In this document: piece after piece, positions 31,020 to 42,762 of the stretch
How the letters are laid out: every line of letters starts with the position of its first letter
How positions within the stretch are numbered: position 1 is the stretch's first letter
Origin: Nothophaeocryptopus gaeumannii
Taxonomy: Eukaryota > Ascomycota > Dothideomycetes > Mycosphaerellales > Mycosphaerellaceae
Direction of reading: 5' to 3'
NCBI GenBank assembly: GCA_031771865.1
Contig: JASISA010000023.1
Location: 1,302,001-1,366,000 of the forward strand
Length of the DNA: 64,000 nt
Notes under the pieces: generated by a model
What the model was told of the DNA's origin: nothing
Seen by the model: only the letters and a program-made list of their open reading frames with translations
Databases searched by the model: none
Program-made: the position numbers and the translations under genes

Positions 31020-31743
31020 ACTGGACATGGCGTGGTCGTGATGAACGACTGATGCATGAGATGGAGTTCATGGGATGGAGGAATAGGGCGCAAGATGGAC
31101 ACATTGGCTGCGGTTTCAAGGATGGACCTACTCTTTGAAATGAGCAACCTCCTATGGTACTAGAACATAGGAATGAGATAGTTCTTGTATGTTAATGGCT
31201 ATGACGATGTCGTTGTGTGTCGATACACCTCTGTATCCAAACTGTGTCCGTGCGCCACATTCGCAACTTCATGCGCCGCACGCTTCTTGCACTCTTCCGC
31301 CTGCACCCATTTTTGCATTACAACTTGGTATTCCGTCATGCCACAACATAAGCAACGCCGACTTTGAGATGTCCATACCCTTTCGCCCGACTCGAGCCAG
31401 CACCCGGGGCGGTGCGTTGGTAGTTCAATACGGCTGAGCGATCTTTGCCGCTATGGGTTGTCGCTTAATCTGGACGCTTTTATGTCCCCACTGGGAGACT
31501 TTGACTTCGCGCAGCACTTGTTAGCTCTTTGACTGGCATAAAGGTGGCAGTTGAAGATGAAGGATAGCGGGACGTGAGCTTGACGCAAGGTGGAATGGAG
31601 GCAGGAGAGGAACCGCAGCCCGTACACCAGGCAACATACTCTGGTGTCCATGCATCAGGTCGCGTCGCTCAGCACAATGGGCATACGTTTGGCAATGTTA
31701 CTTGGAGTGAGGACGCACGACATGCGTCTGGCATCGTTACTGA
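31020..31743. other. Intergenic, nothing recognised
   Basis: Possible location of a lost 5' exon of the NLR that follows, since its frame opens at 31744 without an ATG. No effector-type domain is visible in the short frames here. Confidence 0.4.
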
Positions 31744-34700
31744 TCTTTCCTAGATATCTATGGCTCTACAGACTTCCGACCACCTTTGTCCAGGGCAGCC
31801 CAAGCAGTGAGGAGACCATGGTCGGTCAAACGAAGGCCTAATGCACACTTCACGGGCTATGGAGACATCTTGACGAAGCTCGAGGAAGCCCTCCTCCCGT
31901 TGTATGCAAGTGACACATTCGAAACAGACAGACACTATGTGCTTCAGGGCATCGGCGGCGTTGGTAAGAGCGAGGTCGCCCTACAGTTTGCCTCTCGACA
32001 TCGACAGAAGTATCTCATCTTGCGCATGGTGGACTTTACAGGATACAGCTGATCAAGAATAGATTCTGGGGTGTGTTCTGGATAGATTTGGGCAGCATCG
32101 AGTCTGCACGCAATGGATTCGCCAAGATTGCGTCCTTATGCTCTGTGATGGAGAACGAAGACGTAGTGGAACAAGTCACGAGTCTTCTTTCGAACACTAC
32201 TGAATCGTGGTTACTATTGCTGGACAATTGTGATGATCCGAATGTGGATTACTCCAGATTCATTCCCAGTAATCCGCAGGGAAAAGTACTACTCACGACT
32301 CGCCTGGACCTTTGCAGCCAGTACGGAACAGCAGGTCGCTCTCGAATTACTGGCCTGCGTACAGAGCAAGGCGTTGGGCTATTTCTGCGAACAGCCCAGA
32401 TCCGAGACGTCGATGTAGGAACATCCAAGCTCATCAGAGCCATCGTGGAACAATCCGAAGCCCATCCATTGGCAGTTACGGTCGCCGGCTCTCTCGTCAA
32501 GAGCGGTATGTACTCTCTCAACGAGCTCGGAGAGGTTCTGCGAGGCAAACAGTCAGAGCTTCTCAAGAACCAACCTAGTCAAGCCAAGTCCACCTATGGA
32601 ACCATTCATGCTACTTTTGAGGCTTCTGCTCAGCGCCTGGTTACGTCGAACAGCGACGGACAACAAGCAATGGAGCTGTTGAGCATGCTCGCGTACTTCG
32701 ATCGTGCTGACGTTCCTGAGGAGCTATTCACTCGAGCTTGGAGATGGGCAGAGAGGCATCGATTTGATGAGGATGAGGTGGAGTTCAATGTCGGTGATGT
32801 ACCCCATGATATCAACAAGCTATCGTCTGCCCACTTCGATCTGGCTCTGGGGTTCTCGTGGGTGAGCTCGAATGATTCTGCGCCTTTCCGTCGAGGAAGA
32901 GCGCTTCTTTGCGAGCTCTCACTGATCGAGTGGAATTGCGACACCGCGTCAACATCTATGCACCCACTCATCCATGCCTGGGCACGTGAGAGACTCAACT
33001 GCAACGAGAAGGCTTGGTTTTGGGCCTCTGCGGCCTCAACTCTCACGTTATCTGCAGAATATGCTTTTAGATAGACACCACACACCAAACAGCTTCAGCG
33101 ACATATCGAAGTCTGCTGCGACCTGCGACATCCCTTAGATTCCCTCCAATGTTTCTGCACGCAATTTGACGTCTGTCGAACCCTATTTCGGTTTTGGTGG
33201 CAGCTATATCGCGCCAAAAGTCTGGCAACAGGTCCAATCGTCGAAGAACTTGAGCGTATCCTTGAACCGAACACGGCCGAAGGGCAGTTGGTGGATGAAA
33301 ATTATCTGCAGCTCTGTCATATTCAAGCAAACGAATTCGCAAGTAAGGGTTTAGTCGATGAGACGATAGCAAAAGAGCGGTATGTGTTAGAACACTGCAG
33401 CAGGCTAGTCGGACCAAATCATCGTCAAGTGCTGCTGGCGCAAAGGCATCTCGCGAGTAGCCTCCTGGACGACGAATCAACTTTAGCAGAAGCAATTAAT
33501 CTGCTTGAGATTGTAAAAGAGCAAGAGGAGCACCTTCCAGATGGAGCAGGTGTTGCAAAAACGTCGACACTGTACATACTTGCACGGGCGTATTCCCAGC
33601 AAGACAAATCGGACCAAGCAATTGGCATACTCGAAGACGTTGTCAGCCTGGAGCGTGCAGAGCTACCATTTGATCATCCTGATGCACTCGCATCAAGGCA
33701 TATGCTTGGTGTATGCTACAAGCAGGCCAGTCTCTACAGCAAGGCCATCAACATCTTCACAGAGGTGTATGAAATCCATCTAAGGTCGTTGACCTGGGAT
33801 GACCCGCGGCTGTTCAACATCAGGTTGGAATTGGGCACATCCTTTTGTTCTGCGGGTGAATGGCATCAATTGACAGAGATGCTCAAAGTCATGCGCACGA
33901 TTGAAGACCGGCTGTCTGAGAAGCAGCGCTTCCAAATCGACGGTCTTGAAGCAAGAACGTGCCACAAGAGCAACAGACCTGGCGATGCTGTACGTCTTCA
34001 GAAGAGGCAGGCAGAATTCTACAGAAACTCCTACACTTCTGGAGACGGAGAGCGTCACGTGGTGGAGCTCAATCTACTACTATACCATGTTGAAAACAGG
34101 GACGATGCGGAAGCAAGGGAGCTCTTGAATCAGGTCAAAGGGTACGAGCACCTGCTTTCTGATGAGAACAAGGTCCGTCTCCGAAACTACGAAATGCGTT
34201 TGGTTCATGAGGAAGCTCTGCAGGAATACGAAAAGGGTAATATTGCACAAACGATCGCAATGCAAGAGGAAGTGGTCGCCTTCTGGCGGGAGAAGCTTCC
34301 TTGCGACAGCCACAGCTTGCACATCCAAAAATATAACCTTCTCATGTTCTACATTGACGACGAGCGGCTTGGAGAATCGAGACAGCTTCTCGATCAGATG
34401 AAAGATAAGATGCATCTCCTCCCCGAGGAAGACCGCGACAAGCTTGAAGAGCTTGGCATGAGTCTTCTGTACAGAGAAGCCATACAGTTACATCGAGAAG
34501 GCGATATCGAGCAGGCCATTGTGATTCAAGAAAAAATCGTCGAGGTCTCGCGACGTAAGCATCCTCGTAAGTACGGCCTCCGCCATGTCAGGGAGTACAA
34601 TCTTGTCGATCTCTACATCGAGGACGGCCGAGCTCCAGAGGCGAGGAAACTGCTTGATGAAATGAAGAGGTTCGCAGACGGTCTGTCGGAGGAGCAAAGA

Positions 34701-34940
34701 GAGGAAGTATATGAGCTTGAAAAAGATCTGGAAGCTTTGGAGGCTCTACTCGTTACGGATCGAGTACGACGTCCGTACACAGCGCAGCGGGAAAATGATG
34801 CCGGACGACTATCGCCTTTCACAATGGAACGCTGGCGGCAAATGATCATGAGTGATCGCTCACGGATTTCAAGTCAGTCGGGAACTCATCGTTCGGAACC
34901 AAGCAGTCAAGACAAGTTGGAGGACATGTCGATCGAATGA
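31744..34940 (+). CDS. NB-ARC/TPR NLR, N-terminus unclear, one premature stop
   Basis: A fungal STAND receptor with TPR repeats. The frame opens after a TGA at 31741 with no ATG; the first recognisable residues (NAHFTGYGDILTKLEE) belong to the segment that normally precedes the P-loop, so an N-terminal effector domain is absent or lies in an unseen exon. Walker A is GIGGVGKSE. A 53-bp intron (32010-32062, GTATCT..GAATAG) joins RQK to FWGVFWIDL. Walker B is WLLLLDNCDDP, followed by KVLLTTR, AHPLAVTVAG and a winged-helix MHPLIHAWARERL. At 33072-33074 a TAG interrupts an otherwise continuous frame (AFR-stop-TPHTKQLQRH), fitting CAG or TGG to TAG. The C-terminal about 600 residues are TPR-like (ILARAYSQQDKSDQAIGIL), the later ones degenerate and about 77 residues apart (GNIAQTIAMQEEVV, GDIEQAIVIQEKIV). 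Confidence 0.8.
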
Positions 34941-35372
34941 AAACCAGATACAAATATTGGGATCCAGCCGACAGAGCATTTGATCCCACTCGATCGAAGC
35001 CCTTCATAAGGGGGGCAGAACGTGTCAGGAGCCAACATTTCTAAGAAGAAACTCTCCGAATTCCACTATACTCTGACACTGTCCTTGTCGTAACATACGA
35101 ACTCGCCAACGACTGGAAGCGAATTTCTCTACTCTGTTTCGCGTACCTACGCGGTCCAAGGCCCAACCTCGCCGCCATGGTCAGATCAGCCACCAAACAA
35201 CTAATTCACCTTTTCGGGTCTCAGAAGTCATATCTATCTTTCTGAGAACCTCGTAGATACAGTTCAAATGCGATCTAGTCTCGCTCTATGTCTCCCAAAA
35301 TCCATTCCATACACTTTCTTACGATCAACTGCATATCTACTTCAACTCCCTCCCGAAAAGAAGTCATTCGAA
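34941..35372. other. Intergenic/promoter region
   Basis: About 430 bp upstream of the small secreted protein gene. An upstream in-frame ATG at 35268 exists, but the signal peptide begins at 35373, so I chose the latter. Confidence 0.5.
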
Positions 35373-35588
35373 ATGCAGCTCATACCAATCTTCATTGCCA
35401 CAGTCGCAGCTTTTGCGAGCGTGGTTCTTGCTGTAAGTTCAAAAGGCGGGGAGGCAAAGGGTTCGAATTAAATAGAACTGATGCTTTATCAGTGTCAAGA
35501 CTACAATGACTGTCAGTACTGGGTCCCCGCGGTGTGTCCTGGTGGAGCAGGATGTACAGAGCCCGGTGGGGATTGTGCTTGCGCATGA
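35373..35588 (+). CDS. Small secreted cysteine-rich protein (51 aa), effector-like
   Basis: Two short exons. Exon 1 (35373-35432) encodes exactly a 20-residue signal peptide, MQLIPIFIATVAAFASVVLA, with a hydrophobic core and an A-x-A-like end (VLA). A 60-bp intron (35433-35492, GTAAGT..TTATCAG) follows. Exon 2 (35493-35588) encodes a 31-residue mature peptide with six cysteines at mature positions 1, 7, 15, 21, 28 and 30, an even number suited to three disulfides, plus Gly/Pro turns (CPGGAGC, EPGGDC). The intron at the signal-peptide boundary is typical of fungal secreted peptides. No family is recognised. It could be an apoplastic effector or antimicrobial peptide; this is inference. Neither exon forms a long ORF, so automated annotation could miss it. 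Confidence 0.75.
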
Positions 35589-35921
35589 ACGCGTATGGGT
35601 TTAGTCAGAGTGCATAAGAGTTGACGTCCACAAAAGGCGTGAAATGCGACAATGGTAAACACAGCCATGGCGATTTCGAAAGAGAGCGCTATTTGGATAG
35701 GGAGTCGGTTTGGCAGCGGCGGCAATGAAGCGTGAAACGGCGTGCGTGTGTAGACGAAACAATGGACGCGGGTATCTCGCTCATATGTACAATGTGTCTG
35801 CCGTCCATCGTCTCATCCTAATATCCCAAACCCAACGCTGTATCCGTCCCTGTCGTCCCATATATACAAATCGATGACTTCTTCATTCCCCGTTCATGAC
35901 ACTCATCCTCTTGATGACCAT

Positions 35922-36235
35922 CTATTTGTCGAATGGGCCCTTCTTTCCCCAGCAGTACTGGTAGAACTGTTCTCCCATCCTTCGGCACTTCAGTCACCAA
36001 AGGCAGTTATCCAGGTAATCGCCATCGTCGGCGGATTTTGCGCACTGTAGAATCCTTGTTAGCCAATGCTCTCATCAAATTATACCTGATGATGTGGCTC
36101 ATGGTTGTATTCAACCTTCTTGCCGTTGTCTGAAGCGTACTACTCGCAGGCTCCCCTGGTGTCCCAGTCGTTTTGGAGACCGGTGTTCTTGTCGTGGCAT
36201 TTGCAGTCGGTGTATCTGTTCGCACAACATTCCGT
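35922..36235 (-). pseudogene. Cysteine-rich (secreted-type) protein remnant, 5' part missing
   Basis: Read on the minus strand from 36235, one frame gives TECCANRYTDCKCHDKNTG and then GACE, a TAG (36201-36199), YASDNGKKVEYNHEPHHQ, a probable 41-bp intron (36045-36085, GTATAA..CTAAC..CTACAG), CAKSADDGDYLDNCLW, a TGA, and LKCRRMGEQFYQYCWGKK up to a TAG at 35922. Both stops fit C-to-T or G-to-A changes. The cysteine density and the conserved-looking ends suggest a small secreted protein. No signal peptide exon is present upstream, because the J-protein gene ends at 36309. It lies 330 bp from the intact secreted peptide gene, on the opposite strand. I do not recognise the family. Confidence 0.5.
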
Positions 36236-36308
36236 CTTCCGTCAACGCAGGTTGCTGCTTTCGACCGGCCTGCCGGATCGTCAGGTCACTTCTTGTCGAC
36301 GTCTCCAG

Positions 36309-37230
36309 TCAAGACGCTTCTTCTGCCTTTCTCTTGGCGACCTTCTCCCCTCTCCGCTCCCCAAACACAGCCCCAGTAAATGCACCGATGCCCACCAGAG
36401 CTCCTCCCACGACGAAGAAGTTGAACACAGTGCTTCCACCTCCAACATCCTCGAAAGAAGCCCCTTGCTTCCGTCGTCTTTTCTGTCTCGTCTTCTCGAT
36501 AGTGCTGTGTGTCCGTCTGTGTCCAAGACTGTCGAAATGAGGCACATCATCTTCCATGCCTGAAGTAAATCCTCCAGGCCCCATGCCAGGTTCAGCGCTT
36601 GGTCCCTGTGGTCCAGACGCGGCTTGTCCTTGCGCCTCGTTGGTGTGCGATGCTTTCTCCGCGTGTTCACGCCTCTTTGCGCCCTGATCGCCCCATCCTC
36701 CGCTTCTGTAGAATGAGGGTGGAGGTCCTCTAAACTGTGTTCGTCGTCGAGACAGGCCGCTTGGTGGTCGACCACCTGGACCAGAGTAGGCCTGCGAGGA
36801 AGAATGAGAGCCGTGTGGTGCTGATCCGTACGCTGAAGCCGACGCCGACTGCTGAGAGCGAAATAGGTCTCGATCATATTTCTCCTTCTTGTCCGCTGAC
36901 CCCAAGGTTGCCCAAGCCTCGCTGACCTTGACAAACTTCTGCGACTTCTCTTGGTCGTTGGGATGCAAATCCGGGTGATTGGCTTTGGAGAGCGTATAGA
37001 AAGATCTAGGAGCAAGCAAATGCTGTCAGTGTCCATTCCATCATCTACCTGTGCTAATGCTCATACTTTTTGATTTCTCCTACAGTCGCACTCGTAGCAA
37101 CTTCCAATGTCTCGTAATGGTTCGCCAATTCAGCCCTTTGGTGAGCAGAGGTATGAAAGAAGCGCTGGACATCCGCAGCGGCATTGGTCGGCCATGCTGT
37201 CCGCCGCGAAACGCATGACCGTGCAAGCAT
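36309..37230 (-). CDS. Mitochondrial J-domain (DnaJ-like) membrane protein
   Basis: A co-chaperone-type protein. Exon 1 (37230-37067) starts with a basic, acid-free presequence (MLARSCVSRRTAWP, then RFFHTSA), a good mitochondrial targeting signal, and the first part of the J-domain (HYETLEVATSATVGEIKK). A 61-bp intron (37006-37066) joins to SFYTLSKANHPDLHPND, which carries the HPD tripeptide needed to stimulate Hsp70 ATPase. A Gly/Ser/Arg-rich linker follows, then basic residues and one membrane segment near the C-terminus (VFNFFVVGGALVGIGAF). About 286 residues; intact. Probably an inner-membrane protein with the J-domain on one side; the specific partner is unknown. The 5' exon was chosen because the J-domain is incomplete without it. 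Confidence 0.82.
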
Positions 37231-37848
37231 GCCTCGTTTCGAGCATGAACAACATGTACCACGAGTTTAAGCTGGAGAAGCTCTTATTGATGTATGCAAA
37301 CCTCAGGACGTGGTCCGAACGATATCGGCATATAAAGCCAGATGACGTATTCGAACAGCGAGGTGTCACCGCGAGGCAGAAGTCGTAGCAGAATGGGTAT
37401 CGTGTGAGTTCGACACACGTGGGTGAAGGGGAGACCCCGGAAGGACAACAAGTGTAGAGCTTGAAATGAAGCGTACGCGATAGTTTCAAACAGCTTTCGC
37501 AGAGCTCCATCTAGAGCGGAAGAAGAAGATGTGCTCCTGCAACACATCATTCAGTCACTCACTTGCTTGGCCTAGCCTCAAGGAGAAGCGTCCGTGCAGC
37601 CTGTCTCACGTGCCAATTTCGAGCCCAGTCAGCATTGCGTTCAAGCGGTCAAAACCGAGGTGGAGCGGGGAGGAGCTTCCGAGTAGACGTGAACCAAACT
37701 CATACCATGCCGTTACTACCCGCAAACATTCGTCAACCATAGCAGTTACTGTCAATCTATACATATATATACCCGAAGGCCTTCTATTGCGTGTCGTGCT
37801 TATTGTCAAACATACCTGTACATTACTCTCCTACGAAGCCGTGAAGCG
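37231..37848. other. Divergent intergenic region
   Basis: About 620 bp between the divergently transcribed J-protein and malonyl-CoA:ACP transacylase genes, both probably mitochondrial. A shared promoter region is likely. No gene is recognised in the short frames. Confidence 0.5.
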
Positions 37849-39165
37849 ATGGCTCACCTCATGAGCACCGGCTCAAAGCTATCTCACCATTCAACCACAC
37901 CACTAAAGAGCCTGTTCTCTCTACCACCCTCGATACGACCGTCGATATACGCTGCCGCTCAGGTACGATGCCAAAGCACGATCCAGTCCAAATCCCACCC
38001 CAAGACCGCCATCTTCTTTCCTGGCCAAGGCGTTCAACGGGTAGGCATGACAACAGACTGGCTCGAAGCCTTCCCACGAACCGTGAAGCCTCTGCTCGAA
38101 CAGCTCGACGAGACTCTCGGCGTCTCCCTCTCGAAGATCATCGCAGACGGTCCTAATTCGCGCCTCACAGCCACCGAGCATGCCCAACCCGCAATCATGT
38201 GGACATCAATCATCATCCTACGAATCCTCGAGAAAGAGTTCGGATTCAAACTTGAGGACCGCGTAGATATCACACTGGGCCACAGTCTAGGAGAGTTTAC
38301 CGCGTTGGTTGCAGGCGGCTATCTACGCGACACTGACGCCTTGAAACTTGTCCGTCGACGAGGTGAAGTCATGGCGCGCTGTAGCAAAGAAGCCAACGAG
38401 GAAGTCGGCATGGTCGCGCTAGTCTGCGAAGCGGATCATCTCCAATCCATGGTCGACGCCATACACAACTTTCTTGGCCACACGTCGGAAGGTACGAAGA
38501 GTGATTCTAGACAAGACACGGATCTACCTTCTATACAACAGGTCCTGATCGCGAACGTAAATTCGAAGAATCAGATTGTGCTGAGTGGAGGGATTGAGAA
38601 GATCAACGAGCTCTTGACACATTTGAGACAATTCGCGGGACACGATCCAAGGGCTGTGAGACTTAAGAGTGATAGTCCTTTTCACAGTCCGCTGATGAAG
38701 CCTGCGGCGGAGCTGATGAAGAAGATGTTGGACCAGCCGAGTCCGACTCACAGGGGGGAGGAGTTTGTGATTTGGCCGGGTCTGATGCCTTGCATCAGTA
38801 ACGTAACGGCACGGCCTTTCGCGAGCAAGAATCAACTGAAGGATTTGTTGGCGAGACAATGTGTTGAGACGGTGCTGTGGCATGACAGTATTATATACCT
38901 GCATCAGGAGGAGAAGGTCAAGCGATGGATTGGCATTGGACCTGGTAAAGTCGGGAGGAATTTGGTGGGTAAGGAGGTCGGCGTGAAGGGGATTGGGAAA
39001 GGTGGTGAGTACTGCTCTTACCATGAGTTGGTGATCTGATTACATGCGAGAGCAATCTGCTGACTGGGTGATGCAGGTGGGGTCTGGGGCATATCTGATC
39101 CGAGAGAAGTGGAGGCTATGATCAAGGACCTCGACACGACGGAGAGCCTCGTTGACGAACCCTAG
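37849..39165 (+). CDS. MCT1: Malonyl-CoA:ACP transacylase, mitochondrial type
   Basis: Transfers malonyl from CoA to acyl carrier protein in type II fatty-acid synthesis, which in fungi runs in mitochondria and supplies lipoate precursors. The N-terminus (residues 1-50) is Ser/Arg-rich without acids and fits a targeting peptide. The FFPGQGVQ start motif of the acyltransferase fold is at about residue 55, and the nucleophile elbow GHSLGEF is at about residue 145. SPFHSPLM carries the catalytic histidine. One 72-bp intron (39005-39076, GTGAGT..GATGCAG) joins GKGG to GVWGISDP; spliced length is 414 residues, typical for the fungal enzyme. The frame is intact. Confidence 0.9.
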
Positions 39166-40149
39166 CAATGGATGCGCTGGAAACATTTCCGTATTCGTCG
39201 TACGATGTGGTGAGCTCGGTAGAAGCTACATGTGTTAAATGCGGAGAGTATCCGCATCAACCGCCAGAGTCTTAGCAGGACTGGTGTGTACAGGGTGGGA
39301 CGCGTTGAACGTTCGAAGCGAGTGCGGCATTCAGGTATGGCAGTTGAGCGGGCTATCATTAGATATTCTTATGGGATATACAAAACTTCCTATGGGTTCC
39401 GCATGCGCCCGAAACGAAGGCTGGGTCTTGTGGATGAAGAGGCCAGAGATGCAGAAGCAGCAAAAGTCTGCTCTGGCACACGACACGAGAGTCATGAGCA
39501 TTTGTTTTGAGATGATACTCCACCAACCGACCTCGGCCGGTCCATCCTCGTCATTCACCTCACGCTTGGCGATCGCTCCTGCCTATGCAGGGGACGGTGC
39601 TCCATCCAGTCCTGACATATGATTGGTGGCGGGATGCTTATCTTATCGATAGCAGCCGATGCTGTCATTTAAACAACTACACCTCCGAGCTGGCGAAGCT
39701 GTTGCAGCGCTCTGGGTGGTAGAAAGGCTCTGGAGAGGGCGAATAGCGAACGATGGGCGGCGAGGAATTGAGTTGAGTGGATGCTTCTACTGCAGCTTCT
39801 CAAGCCACCGTTGGAGGAAGAAGACGGGGCGGAGTGTGCGTGGACTGATACTGATTCGGGGTGGGAGCGTCGACGCCGGTGACGTGTGGGGATTATTTGA
39901 GAGCATCTGCTTTTTCCCGAGCATGCGAGAGCGGTATGCGCGTGAGCTGCCCATTGTTTGTTGAAGCTTCCGACGTCTTCTGCTCCTCTCTTATAATACG
40001 CTGCTCGAGTCATTCCTGCTTCTAGCTCCTACTCTCACTTCCCGATTCCTCCATCCATTGACTTTTGCTTGAAACGATCAAGCCAGACAAACCGAGTGGA
40101 GAAGTAAGAGCACTGCTGGAAGAGCTACAGACACATCATACAGACAAAA
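39166..40149. other. Intergenic, nothing recognised
   Basis: Nearly 1 kb upstream of the glutamate dehydrogenase gene, containing its promoter and 5' UTR. Frames on both strands (for example 39669-40013 minus) have no recognisable features. Confidence 0.5.
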
Positions 40150-41915
40150 ATGTCCAACGTCGCCCCCGAGCCAGAGTTCGAGCAGGTTCGTCTCTCGCTC
40201 ATCACCACCCCCAATCTTCTCCTCAGATCACGTACCTGACGAGCTGTTCACCAGGCCTACAAGGAACTCGCCTCCACCCTCGAGAACTCCAAACTCTTCG
40301 AAAAGCACCCCGAATACAAGACCGCCCTCAAAGTCTCCTCCATCCCCGAGCGCGTCATCCAATTCCGAGTCACATGGGAAGACGACAAGGGCCAATGCAA
40401 GGTTAACCGTGGATACCGTGTGCAGTTCAACGGCGCTCTGGGTCCTTACAAGGGCGGTCTGAGATTCCATCCTACAGTGAACCTCAGTATCTTGAAGTTT
40501 TTGGGTTTTGAGCAGATTTTCAAGAATGCTCTGACCGGACGTAAGTTTCACGATGGGAGAAGAGAGGGTGAAATGAAGGAAGGCATGAGGATACTTTGGC
40601 TGACTTTCTTCATCTACAGTGAGCATGGGCGGTGGTAAGGGAGGAGCCGACTTCGACCCCAAGGGCAAATCCGACAACGAGATCCGCAAGTTCTGCGTTG
40701 CCTTCATGCGGGAATTGAGCAAGCACATTGGCGCCGATACTGATGTCCCAGCCGGTGACATTGGTGTTTCTCCTCGTGAGATTGGCTGGATGTTCGGTAC
40801 CTACCGTGCTGAGCGTAACCGATGGGAGGGTGTCCTCACTGGAAAGGGAGGAAGCTGGGGTGGTTCTCTCATTCGTCCTGAGGCGACTGGGTATGGTCTT
40901 GTTTACTGTAAGTCCATCCCTTACTCCTTCCACCCAACCACCTGGTCATCCCGCTAACTTAAGCTTGTCCCCAGACGTCCAACACATGATCCAATACGCC
41001 TCCGGCGGCAAAGAGTCCTTCAAAGGAAAACGCGTCGCCATCTCCGGCTCCGGCAACGTCGCCCAATACGCGGCCCTCAAAGCCATCGAGCTCGGCGCCA
41101 CCATCGTCTCCCTCTCCGACTCCAAGGGAGCCATCATCGCCACCGACGACGCTGGCATCACCCCCGAACTTGTCAACTACATCGCCACCCTCAAAGTGCA
41201 ACGCAAGGCCCTCACTGAGCTGTCTGAAAGCTCGGAGTACAAGAACAAATTCGAGTACATTGAGGGAGCTCGGCCATGGACACATGTAGGAAATGTGGAC
41301 GTCGCCCTGCCGTCTGCGACACAGAATGAGATCTCGGGCGAGGAGGCTGAGGCGCTCGTGAAGGCGGGCTGTAAGTTTGTTGCCGAGGGAAGCAACATGG
41401 GTTCGACTCAAGATGCCATTGAAGTGTTTGAGAAGACACGCAAGGAGAAGAAGGGTGAGGCTATCTGGTATGGTCCGGGTAAGGCTGCCAATTCTGGTGG
41501 TGTTGCCGTGTCTGGTTTGGAGATGGCTCAGAACTCAGCGAGATTGAGTTGGACTTCTGAGGAGGTAAGTCGGCGCTGTTATGATCATGCATTGGTGAAA
41601 GAACATCTGCTAACGAATTGATAAGGTCGACACTAAGCTTAAGGAAAGTAGAATTGCGAGAAAGGCAATCGGGTTGTGTACTGACTGTTTGACAGGGTAT
41701 CATGGAGAACTGCTTCAAGAACTGCCTCGAGACCGCCAAGGAATTCGTCCCAGCCGGCGACGGCGAGCTGCCATCTCTGGTTGCAGGTAAGCTCTCTCCC
41801 ACATTTAGCCCCTGTCACAGTCAATGATACTAATCTTCTGCCAGGTGCCAACATTGCCGGATTCTCCAAGGTCGCCGCCGCCATGCGCGACCAAGGCGAC
41901 TGGTGGTCATACTAG
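40150..41915 (+). CDS. gdhA: NADP-specific glutamate dehydrogenase
   Basis: Reductive amination of 2-oxoglutarate with ammonium, the main fungal ammonium-assimilation step, in the cytosol. Exons: 40150-40185, 40255-40540, 40620-40907, 40975-41564, probably 41626-41643, 41696-41786 and 41845-41915; the first introns are GT-AG with matching phases. Conserved segments include GPYKGGLRFHP (substrate lysine), MGGGKGGADFDPKGKS (catalytic lysine region), the Rossmann GSGNVAQYAA, and NSGGVAVSGLEM. The spliced length is 459 residues with the mini-exon, right for the hexameric fungal enzyme. Oddity: the codons for VDTKLK (41626-41643) are followed by GAAAGT, not a GT donor, yet homology resumes with GIMENCF at 41696. 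Skipping the mini-exon also keeps frame but drops six conserved residues. Confidence 0.93.
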
Positions 41916-42762
41916 ATGCACCGTAGCGTGCTAGACGTCACCACGATTGAATGGCCCCTCGGCATGCCGCAAACTGCAAGGAGCATGACATGCCTTGACG
42001 ATACATACATGCCCTTTTCTGACACAACCGACGAAATGAAGAAATTCAGCGAGCGCTGACCATCGGGAGAATGACAATGAGCCAGTGGCCTCTGCCTGTT
42101 GGCCGTTGATCGGACTTGGACAAGTTCAATGGGAATTCTCTTCGCTCGGTCAGCGAAGGACTTGTTAGATACGAAATGGAATGAGATGACTTGAAATATA
42201 GTTTTGTGCCTCGACTTACCTCTTATGTCATCTTTGCTCTGGATTCTGAATCTGACTCCAGTGTGATCCAACGAAGCCCATCAGTCCCGTTGCAACAAGC
42301 ACCTCAGGAGTCAAGACCAGCCGATATTGCTCGCGTTCAACGCAGCAAGGACGAGTAGCATACCCAAAGCTATTAGTCTGTATCGTATCTGAAATAGGGC
42401 CCAGATCAAGAGCAGCATGGACAGCTGCAGCCGTATGTCGCTCCATTATGACCTGGACGGCCAGCAAGATGGTCGTGGTGGAGCAATGCTCAGAGGGACT
42501 TACGCCTCAGTCAAATGATGACCTCAGATTTGCAGCTACAGCACTCAACGGGTGTTGTGGATGCGGTGCTCTGGAATTCGAAGTCGATATCGGCAGCTGG
42601 GAGCGGTTGCGTAGGCGGACATGCGGGTATTGTCAACTCCTTCGGGCAAGCTCGTCAGCCAGAGGTCAAATGCTGTCTGTGCCGCAATAGGTCTTGCGAT
42701 CAGAGCCCTCCTCAATCGCGGTCTCATCACAGGTCATCATCCGTTATATTGCGCCTCAGCTC
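41916..42762. other. Intergenic, convergent
   Basis: Lies between the 3' ends of the glutamate dehydrogenase and HET-domain genes. Short frames only; nothing supported. Confidence 0.5.

Noticed and set aside
36007..36225. Minus-strand ORF of 72 codons (MRTDTPTANATT...)
   Set aside because: A different frame of the same stretch gives a spliced, cysteine-rich reading with a proper intron; this one lacks features.
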